Positions 11,901 through 23,166 of a DNA stretch of 64,000 bases are shown one piece after another (position 1 is the stretch's first letter; every line of letters starts with the position of its first letter). A program made the position numbers and the translations under genes. The stretch spans positions 248,001 to 312,000 of the forward strand of contig CAKJVC010000008.1 in assembly GCA_918026815.1 (NCBI GenBank), written 5' to 3'. The notes beneath the pieces are model-generated. The model was not told the origin of the DNA. It was given only the letters and a program-made list of their open reading frames with translations, and did no database searches. This DNA is from Chalara sp. BL73. Its lineage: Eukaryota > Ascomycota > Leotiomycetes > Helotiales.

Positions 11901-13180
11901 AGCTCCTCTGTGCATTAGCAGCAGCGGGCTAGCCTCCGAACGAACGAACGAACCGAGATGGTGACAGGGAAAGGGTAGTGTGTCATGTAATTTTATATGT
12001 GTGCATGCGCGGTGGGGTTTTATCTATCTGTCTAGTGACATGTATGTCTTTTTTATTATTCTTTTTTCTTTGAAGGAACGGGATAGGATGAGCTGGATAT
12101 ACGGTACGGAACTCTAAGCTAAGGCGAGCTGAGGTGGGGGATAAGCTTTTGATATGATGATGATGCGAGTAGGAAAGAGTAATTTTAGGTCGAAATATAC
12201 TTTTCTTTGGGCTCTCCTGGCTGTTTTGCGAACGTTGAGTTGGTCTTATTATTGTGTGAGGTTTGTGCGCGATATGGATTCTTATATGCTAGGGCATGAA
12301 TGATTTGGTTTAGAGATGTTCGAGTCTTTTTATGTTCACTGGCAATGAGAGGTGCTTGACTGCCTTGAAGCGTTGAATATGGTAGGCGCACATGTTTGGG
12401 GCGAGAGTTGTGATCCTGAGTTGCTGGGTTCAGCGGCTTGTTCTTGCAGATTTCAGGGCGTAGGTGAAGCTGTCTCTCAGCAATGTTGTCACTCAATCAG
12501 CCGGGGGGCGGGACGTATAACAAGTGATTGTGTTGTCATTATAATGTTTCGCATTAGCACCTCAGTACTAGCGTTTGTTCCTAACTACAAGAGTTTCGCC
12601 TTCAAGCTCATACATTCCCTTTCATCCGCCACCTGTCCTTAAAGACATGAAAGATGGAATATTGAAACGCCTACACCAAAACATGCCCCCATTCCCTATC
12701 GTAAAAGCTCAGAATGTAATAAGGAATAACCCTTCCTTCCCCTTCCGCAAAGGGTCAGGGTATCCGATGCTGTACAGCCAAAATAACAAATTCGCTAAAA
12801 AATACCTCCATCTCCCATTCTTCCAATCATTAAATGCATGAAAAGTCTCAAAGTCTCCGCCACCTCCGTCTAGATCTTTCCAATTGAAGCGAGGTTCCAG
12901 ATGCAATGCGGTATAGATCCTGATATTCTTCCATTTCCGAAATGTCAGCAAGACAAGTACGATGCTTGAAGATTCGCTGAAGTGCTGCACAGGATGGTAA
13001 AACAGATGCAAGTTGGGTACTACTATGTGAAGGGGGCCCTAGAAAGAAGAATATGCATATGAGATCCATTGTTCCATCATCTAACACATCAAACTGGTAT
13101 TAGGTACCAGTGGGCCGTAATATTTTTTTGAGGTAGGGGGAGTCGGTGAGTGATAAGGGAACACGACAATAACGACTTTT
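11901..13180. other. Intergenic between convergent genes
   Basis: No gene I can support. The plus and minus ORFs here are short and without domains. Confidence 0.5.
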
Positions 13181-15817
13181 TCAAGTTGAATCCTTAGGTT
13201 TCCAGAACTGCATCAGGCGACTGAAGCGTTTGGGCTTGCTGCTCTTCTCCTTCCTCTCCGTATCCAGACTCGGAGCCCGAACCTCCATAGATAATTTGCT
13301 CTTCTCTCCATGCGAGCTACTGATCAGGCGTGATAAACTAGCCATGCTGGAGCGTTTGTTGCGAACCGCAGCTGAGAATGAAGCAGAGCGCTGACCTTCT
13401 CGAAATTGAGGGCTATTTGCTACTGGAATGAACATACTATCTCTGGTCATGGTGGAGTTACTGTCCGTCAGAGACGGAACATCGTAGATATCTGTTGACA
13501 TTCTCAGTTCGGGTCCAGGCTCTCCAAGCAACAATGACTGAAAGCCACCTTCATCAGCCACAGAAGATGGAGCTGTTGAAATGCGCTGGGTGTCGTAAGA
13601 GAACGGGGAACGGGGCGATGGCATCGATGAATGAGTTGTAGATTGAGGACTTGTTGGTGTGAGATATGGGGGTTGCAACGAAAATGGTTGAATATCTACC
13701 GGTGCGAGATCTTTGGGAGGTCGTGAACGTAAAGGCGGTGTCGCGGTCGATTCTGATGATTGAGCACTAGACACAGGCCGAGAATTGATCGAATCATCAA
13801 ATATTTCTGTTCGGCTTGGAGTTTCTTCCAATATAGTCTCATCCTTCAAAGAGTTGCTGGAGGCTGTAGACTTCATGCTGGCGCTAATGTGTCGTCTACC
13901 GCCTTCGCTCAGACCACTTCCCTTGCGCTTAATACCTCGCTTTGAAGACTCTTCGTCATCGATAGTCCAATCCATTGTCTTCTCTCCACTCTCGTCATCA
14001 GCATCCACAACTTTGATGTCGATACCCGATTCTTCCTCATCCTCAGTTTTGCCATGTACAGAGGACTTAGAGTCTTCCCAATCGTCTTCTTCATCTTCCT
14101 CAAAGACATCAGCCATGGTAGAGCTAGAATTAAGATGTCGCATTCCGAATCGAGGATTCTCAAGCTCCGGGGAAGATGCAGCTCGTCGATGATAGTGCAT
14201 ACCTGGACCCCCAAAATTCGACATGCCAGCTGCACTGTGCATTCGTTTACCCCTTCTAGGTCCAGAACCCGTCACAGCTTCCCATTCTGCATCTCGGCCA
14301 GAAGGGGTATTAAATGGGCCTAGGGCAGCATCAAGATCGATGATCGGACTCATTGTACTTTCGTCATCTGGCACGACCGTGCGTCGAGGTACCCATGACG
14401 AGAAATCAGTATTGATCTCAGGTTTGACAAGCGATGCTGATTCGGGAATAGTGGGTTCTAGCTGCTTGAGTTCCGTGACAGAGGATTCCATTGATGTGTA
14501 AGCTGGGTTGGGAGGCGTGGGAGAACGTCGGCTATGCTTCGAGCTACGTTGCCGGGCCTTGCGGGATAAAATTGAGCCAGCCCATGACTTTACCTTCTTT
14601 TGTTTCTTTTTCCGGGACGCAATAGAAGATCGCCTTGATGGTGCTGGTTCAATTTCAGTTGAAGCAATGGGAACGTCGGGTGTTTGTGGAATTGGTGACT
14701 TTGGAGCTGTGGTATGTGGCTGAGGATCTTTGTACGATGCTGCACTTGTAGGCCGACTGTTTGGCGAGTCGTTGCCACTAAAGAAGGACCAGATCTTGTT
14801 CGGAGATTTTGGTGTAGGGGGAGTTTCGGGGGCCGAAGAGATCATGGCAGGAAGTAGAGGATTCGAACGGCGTCTGCGAGGGCCGGTAACATCCAAAGTC
14901 GGTGACATTGATCCACTGCTATCTAATCTTGCAGCGGCCGTTTTGGGCCGTGTATCTGTCTCCGGGGATTGGCGTTGTTCCTTGGTCGACGGGCTGGATG
15001 CCGAAATAATTGAAGAGATCGATCCAGACACAGAGTGTCCACCAGGGCGGATAGTAGTACCAGAGCTCTCACTTGAAACAACTGATAACGGTCGAGGAAT
15101 AAATTGTACATCATCCGAGAATCCAACACGAGTGCGGGTGACTCTTGGTGCAGTGTTGCCTTGCTCTGTTTCGTAATTTGAAATGGACTCGATGCCAGGA
15201 AACGGCGATCGCTTGTCTTCAACACTTGGACTACACGGTGCACTACCACCCCTCTGAATGCTATTTGGATCGGTAGGTTTGATCATAAAGCTCAAATCGC
15301 CCTGAGATATGGCTGCGGATCTTCTATGAGCATGGCCTCGCCGACCTGGTTGTGGACCAAGAGCTGACAGTGTGTTTGGTGTAGGCAATACATTATCCCC
15401 CTTCGTTGGCGATGTGCTCATCAGGCCTAAGCCGCTACCAGTCTTTCCATCACCTCCAATATATTCACTTGTGCCCCTCTTGTGAAAGTTGGTTCGTGAA
15501 GGAATAGATCGATGCTGTGGTGACAGTGGGGGGCTTGCAATTCCTGATTCGACCGGTTCAGACGGATTGAAGGAGAACTGTGGTAGTTCTGCAGGTGGTG
15601 ATTGCCTACTACTGTTGTCCAATCTACCGAACGACCCAGAGATATCGGCAGTCGTAGAAAGCTGATGTCGGCCAGTAGCTCTTGAAAATGACGATGGAGC
15701 AGAAGACGAGGGTGATGGTCTTGCCGGAAAGACGAAGTCAGGAAGAGGAGCGGCAGCCTCACTGGTGGAAGAGGGTAGAATGGTCGTCATGGTGCCCGAA
15801 AGCCGCACGGCGGCCAA
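13181..15817 (-). CDS. Large disordered conserved fungal protein
   Basis: Single exon, 878 aa. The sequence is Ser/Pro/Arg-rich throughout, with many SP and RRxS sites, acidic clusters (VFEEDEEDDWEDS at about 570) and basic patches (SRKKKQKKVKSWAGS at about 400). Islands that look conserved are the KIWSFFSGN motif, GPRRGKRMHSAAGMSNFGG, the MHYHRRAASSPELENPRFG block, and the basic C-terminus KPKRFSRLMQFWKPKDST. This matches a Pezizomycotina family often annotated as cell wall proline-rich protein, but I see no signal peptide or GPI signal, so I doubt a wall location and would expect a phosphorylated cytosolic or cortical scaffold. A second in-frame ATG nine codons downstream is an alternative start. 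Confidence 0.75.
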   Translation of the reverse strand: MAAVRLSGTMTTILPSSTSEAAAPLPDFVFPARPSPSSSAPSSFSRATGRHQLSTTADISGSFGRLDNSSRQSPPAELPQFSFNPSEPVESGIASPPLSPQHRSIPSRTNFHKRGTSEYIGGDGKTGSGLGLMSTSPTKGDNVLPTPNTLSALGPQPGRRGHAHRRSAAISQGDLSFMIKPTDPNSIQRGGSAPCSPSVEDKRSPFPGIESISNYETEQGNTAPRVTRTRVGFSDDVQFIPRPLSVVSSESSGTTIRPGGHSVSGSISSIISASSPSTKEQRQSPETDTRPKTAAARLDSSGSMSPTLDVTGPRRRRSNPLLPAMISSAPETPPTPKSPNKIWSFFSGNDSPNSRPTSAASYKDPQPHTTAPKSPIPQTPDVPIASTEIEPAPSRRSSIASRKKKQKKVKSWAGSILSRKARQRSSKHSRRSPTPPNPAYTSMESSVTELKQLEPTIPESASLVKPEINTDFSSWVPRRTVVPDDESTMSPIIDLDAALGPFNTPSGRDAEWEAVTGSGPRRGKRMHSAAGMSNFGGPGMHYHRRAASSPELENPRFGMRHLNSSSTMADVFEEDEEDDWEDSKSSVHGKTEDEEESGIDIKVVDADDESGEKTMDWTIDDEESSKRGIKRKGSGLSEGGRRHISASMKSTASSNSLKDETILEETPSRTEIFDDSINSRPVSSAQSSESTATPPLRSRPPKDLAPVDIQPFSLQPPYLTPTSPQSTTHSSMPSPRSPFSYDTQRISTAPSSVADEGGFQSLLLGEPGPELRMSTDIYDVPSLTDSNSTMTRDSMFIPVANSPQFREGQRSASFSAAVRNKRSSMASLSRLISSSHGEKSKLSMEVRAPSLDTERKEKSSKPKRFSRLMQFWKPKDST

Positions 15818-16436
15818 CGATCACAGACTTGATTAGAGACTCATATACACCCAGACCAGCAAAGCAGCTGAGTCGTAGAGAAAGGCAAGACCACTGCTGA
15901 ACGGCAGATTCTTGCAAAGTCTCCTCAATACGTTCCGGCTAGTCGGTGGTCGGCTTGAGTTGAGAAGTAGGTTACGATATGATCTGGTTGGGAGAAGCAA
16001 CGACGTCGAATGCTCGATAGGCTAGTAATAGGAGATTAAGAATTGAAGATGCGGAGTGATATATAATTTTAATTTTTTTTTTCAAAGGAACGGACGGCCA
16101 CCAAGTTGACCAAGCGATAGAAGGTGAGGATGAAGGATTGGAAGGTTGCTGTAATGACAAGCAAACCGATATGTGTTCCTCACCAAACTAAACTTGAAGG
16201 TGGTTCAAGACGGGGATCGAGTTTGGGGCTGGGTAAATAGTAGAGTAGAGAAGATCACAGTACAGTAGGAGAGGGAAGGGGGAACTCGCTAGTGCAAGCG
16301 TAGGCGTAATTAGTCTCCAACCAAGCGAGACCGGATCAGGGAAGGCGTTCAGGCGAAACCCACCTTTGAACTTTGGACATGGGTCAGGGGGGAGAGGGGT
16401 ATTGTACTTTACTCGGACTAGTACTAGCTCGGGGGG

Positions 16437-16489
16437 GCACTAGACTAGGACTAGGACTAGGGGACTAGGAACTAGGAACTAGGGACTAG
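16437..16489. repeat. CTAGGA-type minisatellite
   Basis: Imperfect short units built on ACTAGG (ACTAGGACTAGG, GGAACTAGGAACTAGG) run in tandem. A G7 tract sits immediately upstream. Confidence 0.75.
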
Positions 16490-16653
16490 CAGTGTGCCCT
16501 CCGTAAGCCTCTCTCCTCTCATATGGGGTGTGTTGTTGTGTTGCGGGTGGTAAGTTAGTACTGTACATAAGTACTTAGTAAGTACTTAACTATAGTGGTG
16601 CTGGCTGATAGCCCATACGGTATGTATCACCCGGGGGTTGCTTGTTGACATGG

Positions 16654-16679
16654 TGATGATGATGATGATGATGATGATG
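16654..16679. repeat. (TGA)n trinucleotide microsatellite
   Basis: Uninterrupted TGA/GAT repeat of about 26 bases, in non-coding sequence. Confidence 0.9.
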
Positions 16680-18276
16680 CTCACCTCGAAATGCTGACGG
16701 TTTCTCTCTGTACGGGCGAATCATCGCGCTTCCCACCATCCACCTTTGTTTACTTCGTACTTTGACTTACAGTACCTAGCCTACGGGTACACATGGGCGG
16801 CGCTGCTGCAAACGGAAGATCACAAACTCAATCCTCAACTCAAATTCAACTTCAACAGCCTTTTCCCCCAAGCCTTGAGGTAAGGCCTGGAGGTCTCTTT
16901 GCCAATATGGTCCCCCATATGCTCTCTTCTCGTAGCAGCCGGCAGTTGTTTTCCCTGTCCCCCTACTGTCGTGTCCTGGATGATATCCTCAGCGTCTCGG
17001 AGGATTTAGATGCAGCTTTTGCGCTTGGATAATGAAGCTACATTACATATAACCAGCGACTAGAGCACGTAACCTGACTACTGTGCAGTACCCTTCGTAC
17101 AGTACAGTGCATTGCTGCCGTGCAGGAAAATCTGACTTTCCTTTCCAAGCGAGCCAAGCCTTTTTGACCCAGGGCAGATCTCGGCGCACATACTGTGTGT
17201 GTACTCCGTACAGTAGTGTACTGGAGGGAATGAATTGTGCTTGTTTACCCCCATCCTACCCTCCACCAATTATCCTCCCATCACATACAGTAGTAACAAT
17301 CCCCAATCTGGACACTATCCGTAATGTAGGTATAATAGGGAGCGTATTAAACTGGACGTTATTTACGGTGCAAAAGCCTGCCCACCTAAGCTCATCCTCC
17401 CAAGTCCTGTCCTGTACTGTCCTGTAGATTGCTGATTTTCATCACCCACGCAACCTTGTTCGTCCCTTTTCCTGCTGATCTGATTGTTATTCGTTTGAAA
17501 TGCGAAGTTGGATCTGCCCTCCCATTCGATACGAACTCCCTGCCCCTAGCTCGTGGGCCCAATCCGCGGGGCAAGGCTGATCTCGTTTCCATCTTGGTGT
17601 GACAAAGATAGATTGCATTACCCGCCAGCTTAGGGACACGAACCTGGCATGATTCAACCACTGGAGATTACCGGATCCATTATTACTGACATTTATGATG
17701 ATTGTGGTCCTGAAGATTATCCATCGATGTGGTCATGATTTCTATTAATTGCTTTTTACATAATCATGACTGAACGCCAGATTCGTTTGGCAGGCTTTAC
17801 CATTACTCGATATCAATTGCCCAGATAAGCCGCGATTCCCAAAGGGATTAATCAGCCTGTCTGAACCCCTGAATCAAAGCCCCTTCGGCAGCCCCGGTTT
17901 GACTTTGGGAAAGCCAGCACTGCGTTGCTCATCCATAACTTTTATTTTTGATGAACCTCACTTGGACTGACCCAACAATGACATCGAGCTCCAAAGGGTC
18001 CAAAACACTGGAGCAAAAAATATAGATATGAGGATCATCTCTTCGCTACCAGAAATACCACTCATAAAATACACCAGCGGGCAAATTCGCCGGGTTAATT
18101 TCACCCCATGCAACTAATTTCGTTCTGTAGAGACACAAAATAACACCTTTGACTGTTGTTAACGGGATGATGTAGTAGAGACCTATTTGATTGCTGGATT
18201 TTGAGAGCTCCGGCTTTCCAAGATGCAAGAGAAAAAAAAAAGCGTTACTGCTCAACCCCAATCATTCCAAGCGAAA

Positions 18277-18840
18277 CTAAAATGGCTCAACGTCTGTAGT
18301 ACCAGAAGATGATCTGTGTGTCGCGTAGTCCAGTTCAGAATGATAAAATGGCTCACTACCCAAAATCAAACAACATTGCATCGTAAAATTCACCCTTGCA
18401 TCGACGAATAGAAAGTCTAAGATGTCGTGCCTGTGTAGTTTTGTGGTTGTGCAGGAAAACAACTTGCACGCTGCAGGAACTCGCATCGGCCTAACTCGGG
18501 AGAGAAAAGCGGTGTTTGGAGTCTGAAGATGCAGTTGGCAAAGCCTCGTTCTGATTCGTATGTGAGGCAAATATAGGGGAAGGCTGCCAAATGATCCTTG
18601 GGCCTCCTCAATCCACCACTCCCCCCTGACTCGAGACTGGAGGCTGACGAGCCCAGGAGCCCAATTTCATGGTACTGGGTCATGATCGAGAGAGGAATAT
18701 TTCTGCCGAGTACCTTGTCCTTGCTAAACAGTAAAAAACTATCATTTCCGTCGTTGTTCAAAATCTCAACAACACGAGATGAGTTTGAATTTTCATCCCA
18801 TGTAAAATCGATATAAGCCTTCTGAGACTAAAAATAAAGA
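18277..18840 (-). CDS. Possible small hypothetical gene, two or more exons
   Basis: I do not recognise this product. A minus-strand frame opens after a TTTTTAG acceptor-like site at about 18832. It continues through AYIDFTWDENSNSSRVVE, a Ser/Gly-rich patch and a segment ending near FANCIFRLQTP. A second frame, from a CTACACAG acceptor-like site near 18436, reads HDILDFLFVDARVNFTMQ and runs to the stop at 18277. The amino-acid composition of both parts looks real, but I could not place the joining donor or the first exon. It could also be a gene remnant. Confidence 0.3.
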
Positions 18841-19010
18841 TGATAAAATGAGCAATATAAAAACACGTGAGCACTAGCGTATCACGAGATATTGTGGGTT
18901 TTCGTTCCTCAACGGCGACCTCAAATGACACGACGGGAACGCGCTGTCAGCGCCCGGACAAATACCTGAACGCTGGAGAGAGATGAAAGCAGGACGGACA
19001 ACTCTCAAGT

Positions 19011-20965
19011 ATGCCTCGACGAGTAGCGATTCTGTCAATGAGCGAAGCTCTCTTGGCGAAACCATGCCGTACGGGAAACAGCGTGAATCTACAATTTAAG
19101 AGAGGGCTGAAAGACATTCACTATATAGGAGTCGGTCACAAGGCAGCTGTGGACTTTCCGCTGAGACAAATAACCCTTGTAGCAAAACAAGAGCCTCATA
19201 CCATCGTAAGCTCAAGTCTACTCTTCGACTCTCACTTTTCTAACATTGCCACAGGCTAAGAATAAATTCATAGCAGATTTGGAAACACATTTTCTAAACC
19301 GAAAATTATGGCAGTCCCAGAAGCAGCCTATGGGGCCCCGCCATGCTGTGAATGCGCTCGTGATACTCGCAACTCCGGGCTTTGCGGGCTGGCTAGAGGA
19401 TGTAAGTAAAATAGCCCAAGAGCACAATTTTCCATCCTGAAAGCTGAGCCATGTCTCTAGAAAGCATACATGGCCTGCTATTAAGAACTAATCATGCGTT
19501 CTTTAATCCAACATAGACATGGAACTAATGTTTTGAATTCTATAGGATGCAGAATTTCTTCCCAGTGTGCTCAGGTTGTTAAGAAATACTCTTCCGTCCT
19601 TAGACCGCCCTAACGATTTTGATCGAGGCTCAAAACCAGACCCACAGCCAGAAATCGACGTTGTCTGTGCATGCGTCGACGGACTCGTACCTTCGCCCCA
19701 GGAGTTTCCTGTGGTAAAAAGAGAACATGCATCTCAAGGGTTTTCTATTCTGTACGGTCTAAGTAAGCAGCTCTTCAATGGGTTATGGCAAAATGACAGT
19801 GGCAGAGCTGCACACAGCGCAAGCTCTAATCCGCCGTCTATGGCAGAAGGTGTCCTAGCCACTGCTTTATCATCGGATAATCCACACCATGAGTTGAAGT
19901 TCGCCTTGCACAATCATGGGAATCCTAGTACTTACATTACTTTACCTCTTGCGAACACGCTTTTCACAAATGGAAAACCAGCAACCCTCGTTACCTCGCG
20001 TTGGCAAGCTCACACTAACTCATCTTTTAAGAGAATACAGCTGAATGATGAGAAAACCTACCAAAACATTAGGATCTCTAATGATTCAAGTGTCTCTTTC
20101 AACATTCCGGCTATTGCTTTGACACCGCCTCGTCGCATCGCAAGCGGTCTTGGAAACATAGTCCGGCAGATTGAGTATGCAGAACGAGAACCAGGTCCTG
20201 CGTCACGAGAGTTAGAAGAGAGCATCGGAAAGTACTTGGAAGTAACCAAACAGCCTAAATCGACAGTTCAAGTCTGGGCACTGATCACCCCTGGTGATGT
20301 AGCCCACAGTCTTTCATCTAATGCACACCAAGTACAGCAAGGCTGGAAGTCTAAGGCTCATGATCATAGCGCTTTCATTGGCACGTGGATACAAAAGGGA
20401 GCCATGCTGTGTCGTGTCCGTAAGTATTCTCTCATTATGCATTGATTCTCGTGGTGACTGACATTTTACAGTCAGTGGAGGCGGAGGTTGGGGCATCAAG
20501 CAAGGTCTCCTTTCCTTAGATCCGCAAACTAAACCATACCTCGTTACTGATAAATCACTTGGCTCCAATGGGTCGTTCGAAGTGCAACAAGACTCAGCTT
20601 TAGGCAATCTTGCGAGCTCAGGTTCCTGGATTCAGTTCTTTGCTGCGCATAATACAACGGATGTGAACTCTCTTGTAGAGACTCAAACGCCTTCTATCCT
20701 ACAACTAACAACTGCGTTTGGGGCGGTGCCCAGCACTGTAGATGACATATCACAGCCTGTTTATGCTGGCGATAACCAAGGCGGCGTTTTCCATTCATAT
20801 CCGGGCCACTTTGGTGCAGTTTCAGAGGCGGGCTTATATGTGAACCAAAAAGGAACAGATGAACTATCAAAAAAAGAGTCAAACTCGACCAAAATCGATC
20901 TCCCATATTCCTATGTGCATCAGGATCACAGGCAGCAGACTTTTCGTTACGTCAGTCTTGATTGA
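19011..20965 (+). CDS. Conserved protein of unknown function, possibly FIST-like
   Basis: Four exons: 19011-19205, 19255-19401, 19546-20419 and 20472-20965, giving 569 aa. All three introns have GTAAG donors and AG acceptors and keep the frame. The N-terminus is basic (MPRRVAILS) and could be a mitochondrial presequence. The body contains ALVILATPGFAGWLEDDAEF followed by a segment predicting alternating strands and helices (EIDVVCACVDGLVPSPQEF, SQGFSILYGLS). A strongly conserved-looking Gly-rich motif, CRVLSGGGGWGIKQGLLSLD, spans the exon 3/4 junction at residues 399-418 or so. The arrangement reminds me of FIST-type sensory domains, but that is a weak recollection. I regard it as a conserved ascomycete family without assigned function. 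Confidence 0.65.
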
Positions 20966-21729
20966 GCAACCGGGGCTTGCACTACAAGACATTGGCCAAG
21001 ATTAAAAACACCGTCTGGGTATCTATGAGAGTACATTAGGAGGAGAAGGAGCACATTCACATTTTGCACATCAAATGATGAGTCGACTGAATGGAAGCTA
21101 GATGCCGCAGGTTCTTATAAGTCTTCAGTTCTACCAGCCCACGGACCCAAATAATTGAAGTAGAACAGTATTCTACTAGAGGGAGTAAAGTTCGAAGTGG
21201 CACTGGATTGGCCGGCTCCAAGGAACAGAAAATGTACGTGGTGCAAGATAGACGATATGTTCACAGATATCATACGCCCAATCATCACATAAAATAAGCA
21301 TAATTGAATAATAAACGGGCTAAGCTTGTGGGCGTTGGTAAAATTAGGTTACACTACCATACCTATGGCAGAATCGACAAGACTGTTATTACCGTTGAAG
21401 TTTTCCCTCATTTGCTTTAAAGCTCTCATATGAAGAGATAAGCTTAGACTAGAAGTCAATTTACCAAGCCACAGTGTTTCAATGCCCGATTTATTGTTTT
21501 GACTTTAAATGTTAGCTGTATTAGATCTTTGGCCAAATGTGGAAGTGCGTAAACACTCCTCACGTGCGCACTAGTAAGCATACGGTTAGGCGACAATGGC
21601 TGTAACACCTCAACGTCAAGAGTTTGATTTATTTCAGAAGATCTCACATTTCGATCCCTAAGCTTCCTACACGTGCAGCAATAAGAAGCACAGCACTCGC
21701 CAACAAATACCCTTTTACTACCACGCAAT
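20966..21729. other. Intergenic between two plus-strand genes
   Basis: No gene seen; AT-rich with short ORFs only. Confidence 0.5.
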
Positions 21730-23166
21730 ATGGCCGCCTTAGATCGTGCATTGGATGAGATTGTATCTGAGAGACAAGTAAGCTACCGCGATCCTGCTGT
21801 AAAGCTCAGCCTTGCGACCTGTAGCATGCGACATGGGGAGTAGGACTGACATTTTATCCAGAGAGGCGGTGGCCATCGAGGACGACGTGGGGGACGCAGG
21901 AATGACTTCCCTCGAGATGGCATAAGAAAGGTACATTTCCATTACCTGTTACAATCTTCTTCCACTAATCTACACAGGTTCATACACCTCCTCCTCAACC
22001 CTCATAACTACACATTCCGGATCGCGAATCTCCTTGGAGCAATTATCGGTGCTCGATGCCTCGTTGCGGTCCAGAGAAGTACATTTTGAATACATCGCTA
22101 ACACAGCCCTCCTTCATTATACACAGTCGTACAGAGAAGACGCCACAAATATTGATTCGTAAGTGTCTTGGGATCCCATAGCGAGCACCACCTGATCAAT
22201 TCCAGCGATTGGGTCCATGATAAGTTTGAAAATGAGTGTAAGATGGACTCACCTATTGACTGTGACGTTATGCTAACAAAGTCAAGCACGCCGCCCTGCT
22301 CGTGCAGAGAGAAATTATTCGCGCGAACCGGCACAGTATGCATAAGAATTCCTACTTCCATATCCACAGCTGATTTAGGAAGTAGTGATTCCAACAGCGC
22401 TAAACTTCGGGTCGAGAATCTACATTACGATTTGACCGAGGATGACCTAGATGTATGAACGATTTGAGATCAAGAATACAGTGACATTGGACTGACAAGA
22501 GTATTTAGGACTTGTTCAATCGAATTGGACCTGTATTGAAGACAGCTCTTACATATGATCGTGCTGGCCGCTCCGAGGGAGTCGCATACATCACCTACGA
22601 GCATGCTGAAGACGCAAAGAAGGCCATTCGAGATTTTGATGGTGCAAATGCGAAAGGTACGAAAGCATCAGCATGAGGCTTGATATGCGATCTAATACAG
22701 AACAGGTCAGCCTATTCGCGTAATTTCAATTCCGTCGGGCCCTTCTGGCCGCGGACCTAGAAACCCCTTCGATTCTGCCAATGTTCGCTCTAGACCGCTG
22801 GAATCACGTATTACGCGCACTCGCTCCATGTCTCCCGTCCGCCATTCCGACGTGTCTGGCCCAGCCCCATCCAATGTCGACCGCTATGTCCCCGGTGGCA
22901 GACGCTCCCGTAGTCCATTGCCGCGTCGCCGAGAAGGCAGACCCCCTGGAGCCAGACGGGATAGAGGAGACAGACGTGGTCGCGGCCGTGGTGAAAGAGG
23001 GGGTCGTGGAAAAGAGGGGCTTGCGAGAGACGGAAGGCCTAAAAAGACGCAAGAGGAATTGGATGCTGAGATGGAGGACTATTGGGGAGGCAAGGCGAAT
23101 GGAGAATCGACTGGGGAGGCGGCTCCAGCGGCACCAGTTGAGGATGATACAGATATGATCGAGTAA
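21730..23166 (+). CDS. YRA1: mRNA export adaptor Yra1/ALY (THO complex subunit 4)
   Basis: Six exons: 21730-21777, 21862-21930, 22127-22158, 22206-22452, 22509-22656 and 22706-23166, giving 334 aa. The N-terminus MAALDRALDEIVSER fits the UAP56/Sub2-binding motif. An RGG/RGR-rich patch follows. A WVHDKFE motif at about residue 51 is typical of the family. A single RRM spans about residues 120-195, with RNP2-like LRVENLHYDL and RNP1-like RSEGVAYITY. The tail is Arg/Gly-rich and ends with a second Sub2-binding-like helix, KKTQEELDAEMEDYWGG, and an acidic end. The family recruits the Mex67-Mtr2 export receptor to spliced mRNA. A Cys-containing stretch at about residues 61-90 is unusual for Yra1 and may hide another small intron. 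The third intron-flanked exon is only 32 nt. Confidence 0.88.
21931..22126 (+). other. Unusually long (196-nt) YRA1 intron with decoy acceptor
   Basis: Every other intron in this gene is 47-84 nt. This one starts GTACAT and ends ATTATACACAG. An internal CTACACAG acceptor at about 21978 would add nine residues and then hit an in-frame stop. Confidence 0.65.

Larger units (their letters stand above)
15818..18276. other. Long upstream intergenic region with tandem repeats
   Basis: Upstream and leader region of the 878-aa gene. It holds a T-rich tract near 16066-16083, a CTAG-rich minisatellite, a GAT microsatellite and several GTACT/AGTACT runs. I found no gene. Confidence 0.55.

Noticed and set aside
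14223..14501. Plus-strand ORFs across the 878-aa gene (several)
   Set aside because: They are shadows of the long minus-strand frame, which has better composition and is continuous for 2.6 kb.
16417..16700. CRISPR-like repeat array
   Set aside because: The repeats are short contiguous microsatellite and minisatellite units without spacers, and this is a eukaryotic genome.
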